DNA from: Halanaerobiales bacterium
GTDB taxonomy: Bacteria > Bacillota > Halanaerobiia > Halanaerobiales > DTU029
DNA: 64,000 nt
Assembly: GCA_029981855.1 (NCBI GenBank)
Contig: JARRCS010000003.1
Coordinates: 1 to 64,000 of the forward strand
Reading direction: 5' to 3'
Below are positions 28,053 through 36,699 of this stretch, in pieces. Below the pieces are notes generated by a model. That model was not told the origin of the DNA, did not search any database, and saw nothing but the letters and a program-made list of their open reading frames with translations. Position numbers and translations under genes: made by a program. Position 1 is the stretch's first letter, and every line of letters starts with the position of its first letter.

Positions 28053-29042
28053 ATGTCAGAGATAAGGCAGGATATAGTGACCGGAAAACATGTAATTATA
28101 GCTGTTGAGAGGGGGAAGAGACCCCATGATTTTTCCCGGAAGGAAGAGGTAAAGGAGAGGGAATTCTGTCCCTTCTGTGAAGGTAATGAGAAGGAAACCC
28201 CACCTGAAGTTGCCGCCCTGCGGGATAAGAGTAACCTTAAAGCAGATACCCCCGGCTGGCGGATCAGGGTTGTGCCTAATAAATTTGCCGCCGTTAATCC
28301 TGAGGAAAAACTAAAACTGCTGCAGACAGGAATATATACATATCTTACTGGTAAGGGAGCGGCAGAGGTTGTCATTGAGTCACCGGATCATCATTCAACC
28401 CTCGGTTCACATAACCTACAGCATGTCGAAGATCTGCTGCAGATAATTCAGGATAGGTTTTTGAACCTGTCCCGGGATAAAGAAATAAGGTATGTCCAGA
28501 TCTTTAAAAACTACGGCTCTGTGGCCGGGGCTTCTTTAGAACACCCCCACTGGCAGATTATTTCCACACCATTAATTCCTACGGTTCAGATAGAGGAATT
28601 AAAGGGTGCGGCCGCTTATTTTAATGAACACGGCCGGTGTGTATTCTGTACGATGATTGCAGCAGAAAAGGAGAGCAGGACCAGACTGGTAGCCGAGAAT
28701 GATTTTTTTATCGCCTTCTGTCCCTATGCCTCCCGTTACCCCTTTGAGACCTGGATCCTCCCTGAAGACCATCAGAGCACTTTCGGCAGCCTGACAGAGG
28801 GTGAGATAACCAGCCTGGCCCGGATATTGCAGGGGATTATTCATCAGCTTGAAGAGGGTTTTAACCCCCCCTATAACCTGATTATTCATAGCGCACCAGT
28901 CGGAGATGCTCAGGCGAATCACTTCCACTGGCATATAGAAATCCTGCCCCGGTTGACTATTACCGCAGGTTTTGAACTGGGAACCGGTATCTTTATTAAT
29001 CCGATAGCACCCGAGATAGCGGCTGAAACCTTAAAACTGTAG
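28053..29042 (+). CDS. galT: Galactose-1-phosphate uridylyltransferase family protein (GalT-like)
   Basis: A 329-residue HIT-superfamily nucleotidyltransferase. A zinc-type FCPFCEGNE motif is near residue 42, the catalytic EHPHWQI near 166, CVFC near 194, and HFHWHIEILPR near 290. GalT moves UMP between UDP-glucose and galactose-1-P; related enzymes act on other sugar phosphates, so the exact substrate is uncertain. I chose ATG 28053 behind AAAGGTGAT. The two downstream alpha-glucan genes suggest a role in sugar-phosphate interconversion. Confidence 0.82.
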   Translation: MSEIRQDIVTGKHVIIAVERGKRPHDFSRKEEVKEREFCPFCEGNEKETPPEVAALRDKSNLKADTPGWRIRVVPNKFAAVNPEEKLKLLQTGIYTYLTGKGAAEVVIESPDHHSTLGSHNLQHVEDLLQIIQDRFLNLSRDKEIRYVQIFKNYGSVAGASLEHPHWQIISTPLIPTVQIEELKGAAAYFNEHGRCVFCTMIAAEKESRTRLVAENDFFIAFCPYASRYPFETWILPEDHQSTFGSLTEGEITSLARILQGIIHQLEEGFNPPYNLIIHSAPVGDAQANHFHWHIEILPRLTITAGFELGTGIFINPIAPEIAAETLKL

Positions 29043-29102
29043 TTTGGGTTGCTCTAGTTTAATAAGGGATAAATAAAAATATCTTTATTAGAAGGTGGAG
29101 TT

Positions 29103-30674
29103 ATGGTATTTAAGACATATGTCTTATTTAATGACCTGGCAGATGTAATTGATGAGATTATTGCTGAAATTGATGCCTGCAGGTTTAAGGAAACCCGCTG
29201 GTTTAGAAAAAAGGCTGATCGAATTAAGGGCCTGAAGATCCTGGATTATACCGTACTTGCTTCTTTAGCAGGAGAAGAATTAATTATCCCCCTGATTGTT
29301 TCCTTTCAGCTGGTAAATTCCGTTAACGGGCATGAATATAAGGAAATTTATTACCTCCCGCTGATAATCAGTAAGGAGCTTAACGAAAAAGGAACCCTTC
29401 TGCTAAAGATAGAACATCCCGATTACTGTGCTTTTGTTTCTGACGGTGTTCATTCCCTGAGCTATAATCAGGCTCTGGATAGATTTATCAGAACTGGTCA
29501 GTCTATTGAAATGAAAAAGGGAGGATTTCTGAAAGCCCGATTACTGGCCGGGGATAAGATTACCCGGGCCGGTTCCCTAACAGATCTATCCAGTAATAGT
29601 TTAACCCTGGTTCGAAAGGAACAGATAGTTAAGACCTACCGCAAACTGGTAGAGGGTATCAATCCGGATATTGAGATAGGTAGATTATTATATGAGGAAA
29701 CAACCTTCAGGAATTTCCCCCGGATCATGGGATATATCTCCTATCATGATAACGATGGAAGGGAATACTGCCTCTGTTTGCAGGAGGAGTTTGTGGTTAA
29801 TCAGGGTGATCTCTGGGCCTATACCCAGAAATTCCTGGCCGGGTATCTGGATTATGCCAGAATTAATAGTGATAGGGAATTATTACTGAATTACATAGAG
29901 GATTTCTCCTCAGAGATGGTCAGACTTGGAACCCTGATTGCCGAATTACACCTGGCTCTTGCCAGTATCAACCGGGAGGGTTTTAAGCCTGCTGGCATTG
30001 ATGAAACAGAGCTGAAGGAATGGTACCGGACCATGAAAGAGAATGTGCAGGAATTACTTGGCTATTTGAGAAAGAATGAAGGTGTAAAAGGGCCTGGCGG
30101 AGAGGTTTTAAAGCTTAAAGAGGCTATCTATACCAGTATTAAAAAGGTCTTTTCCTTAAAGGGCCATCTGGGCAAAAAAATCAGGATTCACGGTGACCTT
30201 CATCTGGAACAGATTTTAAAGACAGGGGATACTTTTTTAGTTCTTGATTTTGAGGGGGAACCATTAAAGGAACCGGTAGCTCGTCGGCGGAAACACCCCT
30301 CTTTAAAGGATGTGGCGGGGATGCTGCGTTCCTTTAATTATGCAGCTCACTCGGCCCTATTTAACTATCTCGATAATAATTATCTAGAAGGTATGCCGTC
30401 ATTGAAAGAGGCAGTATTGATCTGGGAGAGAGAGGTAGTTAAAAACTTTGTTACTGGGTATATTAATAGAGTCAGGGATAGGAGGGCTGATCTGTTACCG
30501 CCGGTTGCCAAATTTAATCAGGCCCTGGCCCTGTTTAAACTGGATAAGGCTCTATATGAGGCTCTTTATGAAATCAATAACAGACCGGACTGGTTACCCA
30601 TCCCTTTGCAGGGGATTTTAGGCTGTATCAGAGAGCTGGAAACAAAGGAGGATACTGTTAATGAGCGATACTAA
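29103..30674 (+). CDS. mak: Maltokinase-like protein (maltose-1-phosphate forming)
   Basis: A 523-residue protein resembling maltokinase (Mak/Pep2), which phosphorylates maltose to maltose-1-phosphate. The N-terminal cap domain is followed by an aminoglycoside-phosphotransferase-like kinase core: VRKEQIVKTYRKL near residue 174, catalytic RIHGDLHLEQIL near 360, and LDFEGEP near 381 for metal binding. Long for a free-standing Mak (about 450 residues). ATG 29103 behind AGAAGGTGGAG. It overlaps the next gene by 14 bp, so the two products are probably coupled. Confidence 0.78.
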   Translation: MVFKTYVLFNDLADVIDEIIAEIDACRFKETRWFRKKADRIKGLKILDYTVLASLAGEELIIPLIVSFQLVNSVNGHEYKEIYYLPLIISKELNEKGTLLLKIEHPDYCAFVSDGVHSLSYNQALDRFIRTGQSIEMKKGGFLKARLLAGDKITRAGSLTDLSSNSLTLVRKEQIVKTYRKLVEGINPDIEIGRLLYEETTFRNFPRIMGYISYHDNDGREYCLCLQEEFVVNQGDLWAYTQKFLAGYLDYARINSDRELLLNYIEDFSSEMVRLGTLIAELHLALASINREGFKPAGIDETELKEWYRTMKENVQELLGYLRKNEGVKGPGGEVLKLKEAIYTSIKKVFSLKGHLGKKIRIHGDLHLEQILKTGDTFLVLDFEGEPLKEPVARRRKHPSLKDVAGMLRSFNYAAHSALFNYLDNNYLEGMPSLKEAVLIWEREVVKNFVTGYINRVRDRRADLLPPVAKFNQALALFKLDKALYEALYEINNRPDWLPIPLQGILGCIRELETKEDTVNERY

Positions 30675-31875
30675 GGTAACGATCCTGACAAAGGAATATC
30701 CCCCCTATATTTATGGAGGGGCAGGTGTGCACGTAGATTATCTGACAAAATCACTGCAGAAAATAATGAATGTTGAGGTGCGCTGTTTTGGTGACCAGGA
30801 GGGGGAAAGGGATGGAATTAGGGTTAAGGGTTACCAGCCCTGGGAGTTGCTTTCCAGGGGGAGTAATGAGCATTACCAGAAGGTTTTGAATCCCCTTTCC
30901 GTTGATCTGGCCATGGTGAAAGATCCTTTTGATGCTGATGTCATTCACGCCCATACCTGGTACACCTTTATGGCAGGGTTTTTAGCCCGAAGGCTTTATG
31001 ATCTTCCCCTGGTTACAACTATCCACAGTATGGAACCGCTACGCCCCTGGAAGGAGGAACAGTTAGGCAACGGTTATCATCTGAGTTCCTGGATGGAAAA
31101 GACGGGGCTTGAGGCCTCAGATAAGGTGATTGCGGTTTCCAGCGAGATGAAACAGGATATCCTAAAGTACTTTGATATCGATGAAGAAAGGGTTGAGGTT
31201 ATTTATAATGGGATCGACCTGGAAGAGTATCAGTATACCGATAGTACCTCCTATCTTGAGCAATACGGAATTACCCTGGAAAAAGCCTATATCCTTTTTG
31301 TGGGCAGGATTACCCGCCAGAAGGGGATTATCCATCTGGTAAATGCTATTAAGGATATCCGGGGAGATGCCCAGGTGGTTCTCTGTGCCGGCGCCCCTGA
31401 CACGGTAGAGATTGCCAGGGAGATGGAAGAGAGGGTTAATACCATTCAGGCGGAAAGGGAGGGAGTAATCTGGATTAATGAGATGGTCCCCAGGGAAGCG
31501 GTGATAGAGTTTTACTCTCACGCCAGTGTCTTTGTCTGCCCCTCAGTCTATGAGCCCTTCGGGATTATTAATCTTGAGGCTATGGCCTGTCAGACACCTG
31601 TTGTAGCTTCAGCCGTAGGTGGGATTAAAGAGGTAGTTGTCGACGGAGAGACCGGTTTTCTGGTGGAGTTTGCCCGGAAAGATGAGACTACCGGTGAGCC
31701 AGAGGATCCTTCTGCCTTCTCTAAAGCACTGGCTGATAAGATAAACCGGCTACTTGAAGATGAGAAATTACAGCAGGAGTTTGGTCAAAAAGGCCGCCAG
31801 AGGGTCGAGAAGTACTTCAGCTGGGATAGCATAGCCCAGCAGACCATGGAGTTATATGAGAGTTTACTGGTATAA
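30661..31875 (+). CDS. glgM: GT4 glycogen synthase / GlgM-type glucosyltransferase
   Basis: A 404-residue GT-B retaining glycosyltransferase of the actinobacterial GlgA type (GlgM). In mycobacteria this enzyme makes maltose-1-phosphate from ADP-glucose and glucose-1-P. N-terminal KEYPPYIYGGAGVHVDYL, HAHTW near residue 96, VIYNGIDLEEY near 180, and the nucleotide-sugar motif PSVYEPFGIINLEAM near 291-305. ATG lies inside the end of mak with AAAGGAGG upstream. Ordinary glycogen synthase activity is the alternative. Confidence 0.82.
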   Translation: MSDTKVTILTKEYPPYIYGGAGVHVDYLTKSLQKIMNVEVRCFGDQEGERDGIRVKGYQPWELLSRGSNEHYQKVLNPLSVDLAMVKDPFDADVIHAHTWYTFMAGFLARRLYDLPLVTTIHSMEPLRPWKEEQLGNGYHLSSWMEKTGLEASDKVIAVSSEMKQDILKYFDIDEERVEVIYNGIDLEEYQYTDSTSYLEQYGITLEKAYILFVGRITRQKGIIHLVNAIKDIRGDAQVVLCAGAPDTVEIAREMEERVNTIQAEREGVIWINEMVPREAVIEFYSHASVFVCPSVYEPFGIINLEAMACQTPVVASAVGGIKEVVVDGETGFLVEFARKDETTGEPEDPSAFSKALADKINRLLEDEKLQQEFGQKGRQRVEKYFSWDSIAQQTMELYESLLV

Positions 31876-31909
31876 TTAAACACTATGGAATTTTTATTAT
31901 CTTTCCCTT

Positions 31910-31938
31910 TTGCATTTATAACTTTCTTGCAGTATAAT
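31910..31938 (+). promoter_or_regulatory. Sigma-A promoter for acpS-nnr-alr operon
   Basis: TTGCAT (31910-31915), 17-base spacer, TATAAT (31933-31938). It leaves a leader of about 120 nt before acpS in which I see no clear structure. Confidence 0.75.
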
Positions 31939-32063
31939 TAATAAAAGAGGATGATTGTGAACCTCTATAAGAGTTCGTATGACAAAATAATCACCAATTC
32001 ATCTCCACCTAAAATTAAGATGGAGTATTCTTTAGATAAATGGGAAAGGACAGAATAAGAACT

Positions 32064-32438
32064 ATGATTATAGGCCTGGGGGTAGACCTGGTAAAGGTAG
32101 ATAGAATTAAAGAGATAGTAGATAGATGGAATAACAGGTTTTTAGAGAGGGTTTTTACCGCAGTTGAGCTAGAGTACTGCTGGTCTAAATCTCTGGCCCC
32201 CCAGCACCTGGCAGCCCGCTTTGCCGCCAAGGAGGCCGCCCTGAAGATGCTGGGCACAGGTTTAAAGGGGCTAAACTGGCACCAGTTTGAGGTTGAAAAC
32301 GACCCCGGCGGTAAACCGGTACTTAAGCTCTATGGAAGGGCCAGGGAGTTAGCCAGAAAGAAGGGAATCAAAGCTATCCATCTCAGTATTTCTCATGAAA
32401 GGGAATATGCATTTGCCCAGGTAATCGGGGAGGGGTAA
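32064..32438 (+). CDS. acpS: Holo-[acyl-carrier-protein] synthase
   Basis: A 124-residue enzyme that attaches the 4'-phosphopantetheine arm to acyl carrier protein. It has the family start MIIGLGVDLVKVDRI and the metal/CoA motif RFAAKEAALKMLG near residue 52. I chose ATG 32064 over ATG 32040 because bacterial AcpS normally begins at this motif; the AAAGGA site is somewhat distant, so the start is not certain. Clusters with nnr and alr, as in B. subtilis. Confidence 0.92.
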   Translation: MIIGLGVDLVKVDRIKEIVDRWNNRFLERVFTAVELEYCWSKSLAPQHLAARFAAKEAALKMLGTGLKGLNWHQFEVENDPGGKPVLKLYGRARELARKKGIKAIHLSISHEREYAFAQVIGEG

Positions 32439-32444
32439 TTAAAG

Positions 32445-33995
32445 ATGATTGTCTTGAAGCCTGAAGAGATGAAAAAAGTGGATAGGGCTGCAATCGAGGC
32501 CGGATTTCCGGATATCTTATTAATGGAGACTGCCGGCCGGGGTGTAGCCGGGCTGGCTGACAGGATTCTTAAAAATGCCGGAAAGAGGGTTCTGGTCTTT
32601 GCAGGTAAGGGTAATAATGGTGGTGATGGCCTGGTTGCAGCCCGTTTTCTGGATATGTGGGGCTATCAGGTTGAGATTGTTCTGCTGGCCGGGGAGAAGG
32701 GGCTTAAGGGAAGCCCGTTGGTTAATTATAGACTCTGCCAGCTACGGGAGATAGATATATTAGAATTTAGCGAAGACGGAGATAATAATCTTAAGCTGGT
32801 TAAAAATGCTATCATGCAGGCAGACCTGATTATTGATGCCATGCTGGGGACCGGTCTCAAGGGGGATGTTCGCCAGCCTGTAGCCACCATGATTGATCTG
32901 ATCAACCAGAGCCAGAAGAAGGTACTGGCTGTTGATATTCCCTCAGGGATAGATGGTGAGAAGGGTCGGGTTCTCGGTAAGGCTATCAGAGCCGATTTTA
33001 CTGCTACCATGGCCTATCCCAAACTCGGTTTGGTTGTCTATCCCGGGAAGGAGTATACCGGGCAGCTGGAGGTAGTTGACCTGGGCGTCCCGGAAGAATA
33101 TACGGCTAGAACCGGATGTAATCACTTTCTGCTTACTGGAGAGGAAGCAGGCCAGCTGCTGCCTGAAAGGCCAGTCACGGGCCATAAGGGAACCTTCGGC
33201 AAGGTGGGAATCCTGGGGGGTTCCAGGGGGATGGCAGGGGCCCCTGCCCTGACAGGCCTGGCGGCTTTAAAGACGGGGGCTGGTCTGGTCAGGGTAGCGG
33301 TCCCCAGGGATATCCAGGCTACTGTGGCAGCCCGCAGTCCGGAATTGATCACCATCGGGCTTGCCGGGATAGATGATCTGGCGGAAATAGATGAGTTGCA
33401 GAAACAATCTGATATAATGGCCGCCGGTCCCGGTCTGGGCCGGTCAGAGGCCGTGAGAACGCTAGTCGACTGGCTTTTAAGGGAATGTGAACTACCTCTG
33501 GTTTTAGATGCAGATGGGTTAAATGCTATTCAGGATCTGCAGGTACTTAAAGAGCGGCAGAGTCCCTTGATCTTGACACCCCATCCGGGGGAGATGGCCC
33601 GCTTACTGCAGGAAGATATCGCTACGATCCAGAGAGAAAGAATTAGCTTTGCCCGGGACTTTGCCACTACCTATCAGCTTTATCTGGTCTTAAAGGGGGC
33701 GGCGACCCTCATTGCCCTGCCTGATGGCCGGGTTTATATTAACCCTACAGGTAATGAGGGGATGGCTACTGCCGGTAGTGGTGATGTCCTGACAGGAGTA
33801 ATCAGCGGTCTGCTTGCTCAGGGATCAGGGGTAGAAGAGGCTGCTATTCTGGGTCCCTACCTGCACGGGTTAGCAGGAGACCTGGCCAAAGAGGAACTCG
33901 GTTCTAACAGTATGATAGCCGGAGATATTATCAATTATCTTCCTCCGGCAATCAGACGAATCACAAATACCAGGACCGATCCGGGCAGAATATGA
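32445..33995 (+). CDS. nnr: Bifunctional NAD(P)H-hydrate repair enzyme
   Basis: A 516-residue fusion that repairs damaged NAD(P)H hydrates. The N-terminal epimerase (YjeF_N) has VFAGKGNNGGDGLVAAR near residue 50 and VDIPSGIDGEKG near 165. The C-terminal ADP-dependent dehydratase (YjeF_C) has GHKGTFGKVGILGGSRG near 245, LDADGLNAI, LTPHPGEMARL and NEGMATAGSGDVLTGVI near 437. ATG 32445, 6 bp after acpS. Both halves look intact. Confidence 0.95.
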   Translation: MIVLKPEEMKKVDRAAIEAGFPDILLMETAGRGVAGLADRILKNAGKRVLVFAGKGNNGGDGLVAARFLDMWGYQVEIVLLAGEKGLKGSPLVNYRLCQLREIDILEFSEDGDNNLKLVKNAIMQADLIIDAMLGTGLKGDVRQPVATMIDLINQSQKKVLAVDIPSGIDGEKGRVLGKAIRADFTATMAYPKLGLVVYPGKEYTGQLEVVDLGVPEEYTARTGCNHFLLTGEEAGQLLPERPVTGHKGTFGKVGILGGSRGMAGAPALTGLAALKTGAGLVRVAVPRDIQATVAARSPELITIGLAGIDDLAEIDELQKQSDIMAAGPGLGRSEAVRTLVDWLLRECELPLVLDADGLNAIQDLQVLKERQSPLILTPHPGEMARLLQEDIATIQRERISFARDFATTYQLYLVLKGAATLIALPDGRVYINPTGNEGMATAGSGDVLTGVISGLLAQGSGVEEAAILGPYLHGLAGDLAKEELGSNSMIAGDIINYLPPAIRRITNTRTDPGRI

Positions 33996-34017
33996 CCTGG
34001 TAAAGGATGATCTGATT

Positions 34018-35142
34018 ATGGTTGTTGAGATTACCCGTCCTGTCTGGGCGGAGGTCAATCTGGATAATATTGTATATAACCTGGAACAGGTGAGAAAAAG
34101 GGTTTCAGCCGAGACATTTATTATGGCTGTGGTTAAGGCAGATGCCTACGGTCACGGGGTTATCCCTGTAGCCAGAAGGGTGGTTGAAGCAGGTGCTGAC
34201 CGGCTGGCTGTGGCTCTACCTGAAGAAGGGGTTGAATTAAGGGAGGCGGGTTTTACCCTGCCCGTCCAGGTCCTGGGAGAGATTCTTCCACCTCAGTATC
34301 CGCTTATCCTCGATTATGATCTAATTCCCACCATTGGTAAGATTGAGACGGCCAGAGGGTTGAATCAGCTGGCCGTTAGGAAGGGAGTTTTGCAGAAGGT
34401 CCATCTTAAGGTCGATACGGGAATGGGCAGGATCGGTACCCTGCCCGATTCGGCTGTAGAATTCGTCCTGAAGATTGCCCAACTATCCAATTTAGAACTC
34501 GAGGGATTGATGACCCATTTTGCCACGGCAGATGAGGAAAATAAGGAATATACCTATTACCAGTGGGAGAGGTTTAATTATGTGATCAGAAAGCTCGAGG
34601 CAGAGGGAGTTAGTATCCCGATTAAACATGCCGCTAATAGTGCGACTATTATTGATCTACCTCAATTTGAGCTGGATATGGTCAGACCTGGTATCATGTT
34701 ATACGGGCTGAGGCCCTCCCCTGAGGTTGATAACAGCCTTTCTCTAAAGCCCGCCCTCAGCTGGAAGGCCCGGATTATTTATCTAAAAGAGGTGCCTGCA
34801 GGGACTGCTATCAGTTACGGATCTACCTATATTACCCCCCGTAGGAGTAGGATTGCCACCATTCCCCTTGGCTATGCTGATGGTTACTCCCGGTTATTAT
34901 CCAATAAAGGCCAGGTCCTGATACATGGCCGGAGGGTTCCTGTCAGGGGGAGGGTATGTATGGACCAGTTTATGGTTGATGTAACAGAGATTCCGGATGT
35001 ATCTGTAGGTGATGAGGTGGTTTTAATTGGCAAACAGGGGAAGGAAGAGATTACTGCAACTGAAATAGCTGATTTAACCGGGACGATCAATTATGAAATT
35101 ACCTGCAGTATTTCTAAAAGGGTGCCCAGGATATATTTATAA
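34018..35142 (+). CDS. alr: Alanine racemase
   Basis: A 374-residue PLP enzyme supplying D-alanine for peptidoglycan. The PLP lysine is K40 in MAVVKADAYGHG; the catalytic tyrosine lies in AISYGSTY near residue 264; YGLRPS and MDQFMVDVT are further family motifs. ATG 34018 behind AAAGGATGA. The acpS-nnr-alr-...-ndoAI-ndoA order parallels B. subtilis. Confidence 0.96.
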   Translation: MVVEITRPVWAEVNLDNIVYNLEQVRKRVSAETFIMAVVKADAYGHGVIPVARRVVEAGADRLAVALPEEGVELREAGFTLPVQVLGEILPPQYPLILDYDLIPTIGKIETARGLNQLAVRKGVLQKVHLKVDTGMGRIGTLPDSAVEFVLKIAQLSNLELEGLMTHFATADEENKEYTYYQWERFNYVIRKLEAEGVSIPIKHAANSATIIDLPQFELDMVRPGIMLYGLRPSPEVDNSLSLKPALSWKARIIYLKEVPAGTAISYGSTYITPRRSRIATIPLGYADGYSRLLSNKGQVLIHGRRVPVRGRVCMDQFMVDVTEIPDVSVGDEVVLIGKQGKEEITATEIADLTGTINYEITCSISKRVPRIYL

Positions 35143-35158
35143 ATAGAGAGGGATCAGT

Positions 35159-35455
35159 ATGATAAAGAAGCAAATGATTATCAAGAACAAGACCGGTTTA
35201 CATGCAAGACCAGCTGCTGTTTTTGTCGAGATAGCTGACAGGTTTGAGTCTGAAATAGACCTTACCTTTGAAGGTGTCACGGTAAATGCCAAGAGTATCA
35301 TCGGGGTTCTATCCCTGGGGATAGGTAGGGGAGATATGATTACCCTGACAATAGATGGACCTGATGAAAAAGAGGCTATGGCAGCCATGGAGGAGATTGT
35401 GGAAAATAAATTTGGTGAAAATGGAGGATTTGATGAAAATGATCCTATCAGATAA
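35159..35455 (+). CDS. ptsH: Phosphocarrier protein HPr family
   Basis: A 98-residue HPr-like protein. The PTS phosphorylation histidine falls at H15 in [10 protein letters not shown] and the regulatory serine at S46 in [11 protein letters not shown], so both classic sites are kept. It has a longer C-terminal tail than typical HPr (about 88 residues). No PTS enzymes or HPr kinase are nearby, so it may be a regulatory variant. ATG behind GAGAGGGAT; its end overlaps dcd. Confidence 0.88.
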   Translation: MIKKQMIIKNKTGLHARPAAVFVEIADRFESEIDLTFEGVTVNAKSIIGVLSLGIGRGDMITLTIDGPDEKEAMAAMEEIVENKFGENGGFDENDPIR

Positions 35456-35975
35456 ATCGATCCAGGAATTAATTGATAGTAATAGGTTGGTTATTAAACC
35501 GCTGGAGGAACACCAGATTCAGCCCGCCTCCATCGACCTGAGACTGGGTAACAGTTTTTTAAAGATCGATGAGAACATGATGGAGGTTATGACTTTAAAT
35601 GAAGAGATTAAATATGTAAGTTTGACCAGGGAGGAAATCGTTATTCCGCCAAATTCCTTTCTTCTAGCCACAACTATGGAATATATCGAATTACCAGAGG
35701 ATATAACGGCCTTTGTGGAGGGGAGGAGCTCCATCGGGAGAATGGGTTTATTTATCCAGAATGCGGGCTGGGTAGACCCCGGTTTTGCAGGTCAGATTAC
35801 CCTGGAGCTTTTTAATGCCAACCGCTTACCGATAAAATTAACTTCCGGCCGGAGAATCTGTCAGCTGGTCCTGGCCCGGATGGACCAGAAGGCTGCTAAC
35901 CCCTACAACGGCAAGTATCTCTATCAGAGGAATGCCGTAGGCAGTAAGGTTTACCAGGATATAGAGAACTGCTAA
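35433..35975 (+). CDS. dcd: dCTP deaminase
   Basis: A 181-residue trimeric enzyme of the dUTPase superfamily, turning dCTP into dUTP (or dUMP if bifunctional; not distinguishable here). Conserved [11 protein letters not shown] near residue 30, [14 protein letters not shown] near 100-113, and [12 protein letters not shown] near 125. ATG 35433 lies 5 bases after GGAGG and overlaps ptsH by 23 bp; an ATG two codons later is the alternative. Confidence 0.92.
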   Translation: MKMILSDKSIQELIDSNRLVIKPLEEHQIQPASIDLRLGNSFLKIDENMMEVMTLNEEIKYVSLTREEIVIPPNSFLLATTMEYIELPEDITAFVEGRSSIGRMGLFIQNAGWVDPGFAGQITLELFNANRLPIKLTSGRRICQLVLARMDQKAANPYNGKYLYQRNAVGSKVYQDIENC

Positions 35976-35990
35976 TAGATGTTTTCGATT
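35972..35990 (+). repeat. Dispersed repeat, left-end fragment after dcd
   Basis: CTAATAGATGTTTTCGATT matches the left end of the rpoA copy (CTACAAATAGATGTTTTCGATT) apart from three missing bases. No right half follows. Confidence 0.45.
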
Positions 35991-36029
35991 ATCTGGTTTA
36001 AGTTGGCATTTAATATTTTCCTTAATTCA

Positions 36030-36058
36030 TTGACAGTCCCTTGGCTTTATTATATACT
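36030..36058 (+). promoter_or_regulatory. Sigma-A promoter for the 51-aa protein
   Basis: TTGACA (36030-36035), 17-base spacer, TATACT (36053-36058). Confidence 0.8.
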
Positions 36059-36104
36059 TATAGGGAAAGCTATGATATCAGTCATATTTTAAGAGGTGAA
36101 GAAT

Positions 36105-36260
36105 ATGGCAGAAAATAATTCGCAAAGGGCCAGGGCACTAACCGATGAAGAAAAAAAGAAAATAGCCGCAGAATTAATTGAAGGATATAAAAAAATGGCT
36201 ACCTTAAATCTAGAGCTAGCTGAAGAAGGTTTGAGATCAGATGATGAGACTGATAAATAA
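36105..36260 (+). CDS. 51-aa protein resembling the MazF-binding tail of EndoAI
   Basis: A 51-residue, highly charged helical protein beginning MAENNSQRARALTDEEKK. Its centre, GYKKMATLNLELAEEG, matches the C-terminal tail of the antitoxin encoded 160 bp downstream ([16 protein letters not shown]), the part that binds the MazF-type toxin in characterised homologues. It lacks the ribbon-helix-helix DNA-binding domain. It has its own promoter, an AAGAGGTGAAG site and a terminator overlapping its end. A role as free-standing toxin neutraliser or decoy is inference. Confidence 0.72.
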   Translation: MAENNSQRARALTDEEKKKIAAELIEGYKKMATLNLELAEEGLRSDDETDK

Positions 36261-36280
36261 GGTCTCATCTTATTTTTTTC
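36243..36280 (+). terminator. Rho-independent terminator after 51-aa gene
   Basis: GATGAGAC (36243-36250) pairs with GTCTCATC (36262-36269), followed by TTATTTTTTT. The 5' arm lies within the last codons of the gene. Confidence 0.85.
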
Positions 36281-36358
36281 GCTTATTATGTATAATTGTC
36301 CTATTTTTAGAAAATATTAATATAGAATCCAATATAACCGAAAATTACTATAAAATTA

Positions 36359-36388
36359 TTGACATTATTCAATACATTTCTATATAAT
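36359..36388 (+). promoter_or_regulatory. Sigma-A promoter for ndoAI-ndoA
   Basis: TTGACA (36359-36364), 18-base spacer, TATAAT (36383-36388). It leaves a short leader before the antitoxin gene, as expected for autoregulation by the antitoxin. Confidence 0.75.
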
Positions 36389-36422
36389 AGTAATATAAGA
36401 GTAAAGCTTGGGGGTGTTCTTT

Positions 36423-36698
36423 TTGGGCAATTTGAAGCGGGTAATGATCAGTTTACCTAATAATCTTCTCCAGGAGGTAGATGTTTTTGTTCAAAAGGGT
36501 AGCGGCAATCGCAGTGAATTTATCAGGGAAGCTATGAAGCTCTATTTAAAGGAAAAAAAGAGGCAGGAGCTCAGGGAACAGATGCGGATAGGATATTTAG
36601 AGATGAGTGAGATTAATCTTGAGCTGGCAGATGAAGGCATCAGTTGTGATGCCAGAACAATTGATTACTATGAAGAAAGATTAGCGGAGTGTGAATAA
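36423..36698 (+). CDS. ndoAI: Antitoxin EndoAI (MazE-type, ribbon-helix-helix)
   Basis: A 91-residue RHH antitoxin. The DNA-binding strand [15 protein letters not shown] is at about residues 5-19, followed by [14 protein letters not shown]. The C-terminal toxin-binding tail contains [19 protein letters not shown] 36423 lies 8 bases after GGGGG, giving MGNLKRVM. It neutralises the downstream mRNA interferase and probably represses the pair. Confidence 0.92.
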   Translation: MGNLKRVMISLPNNLLQEVDVFVQKGSGNRSEFIREAMKLYLKEKKRQELREQMRIGYLEMSEINLELADEGISCDARTIDYYEERLAECE

Positions 36699-36699
36699 G

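Noticed and set aside
36408-36422. GTG 36408 as the ndoAI start
   Set aside because: It would put GGGGG of the ribosome site inside the gene and add five residues not found in homologues; TTG 36423 fits better.
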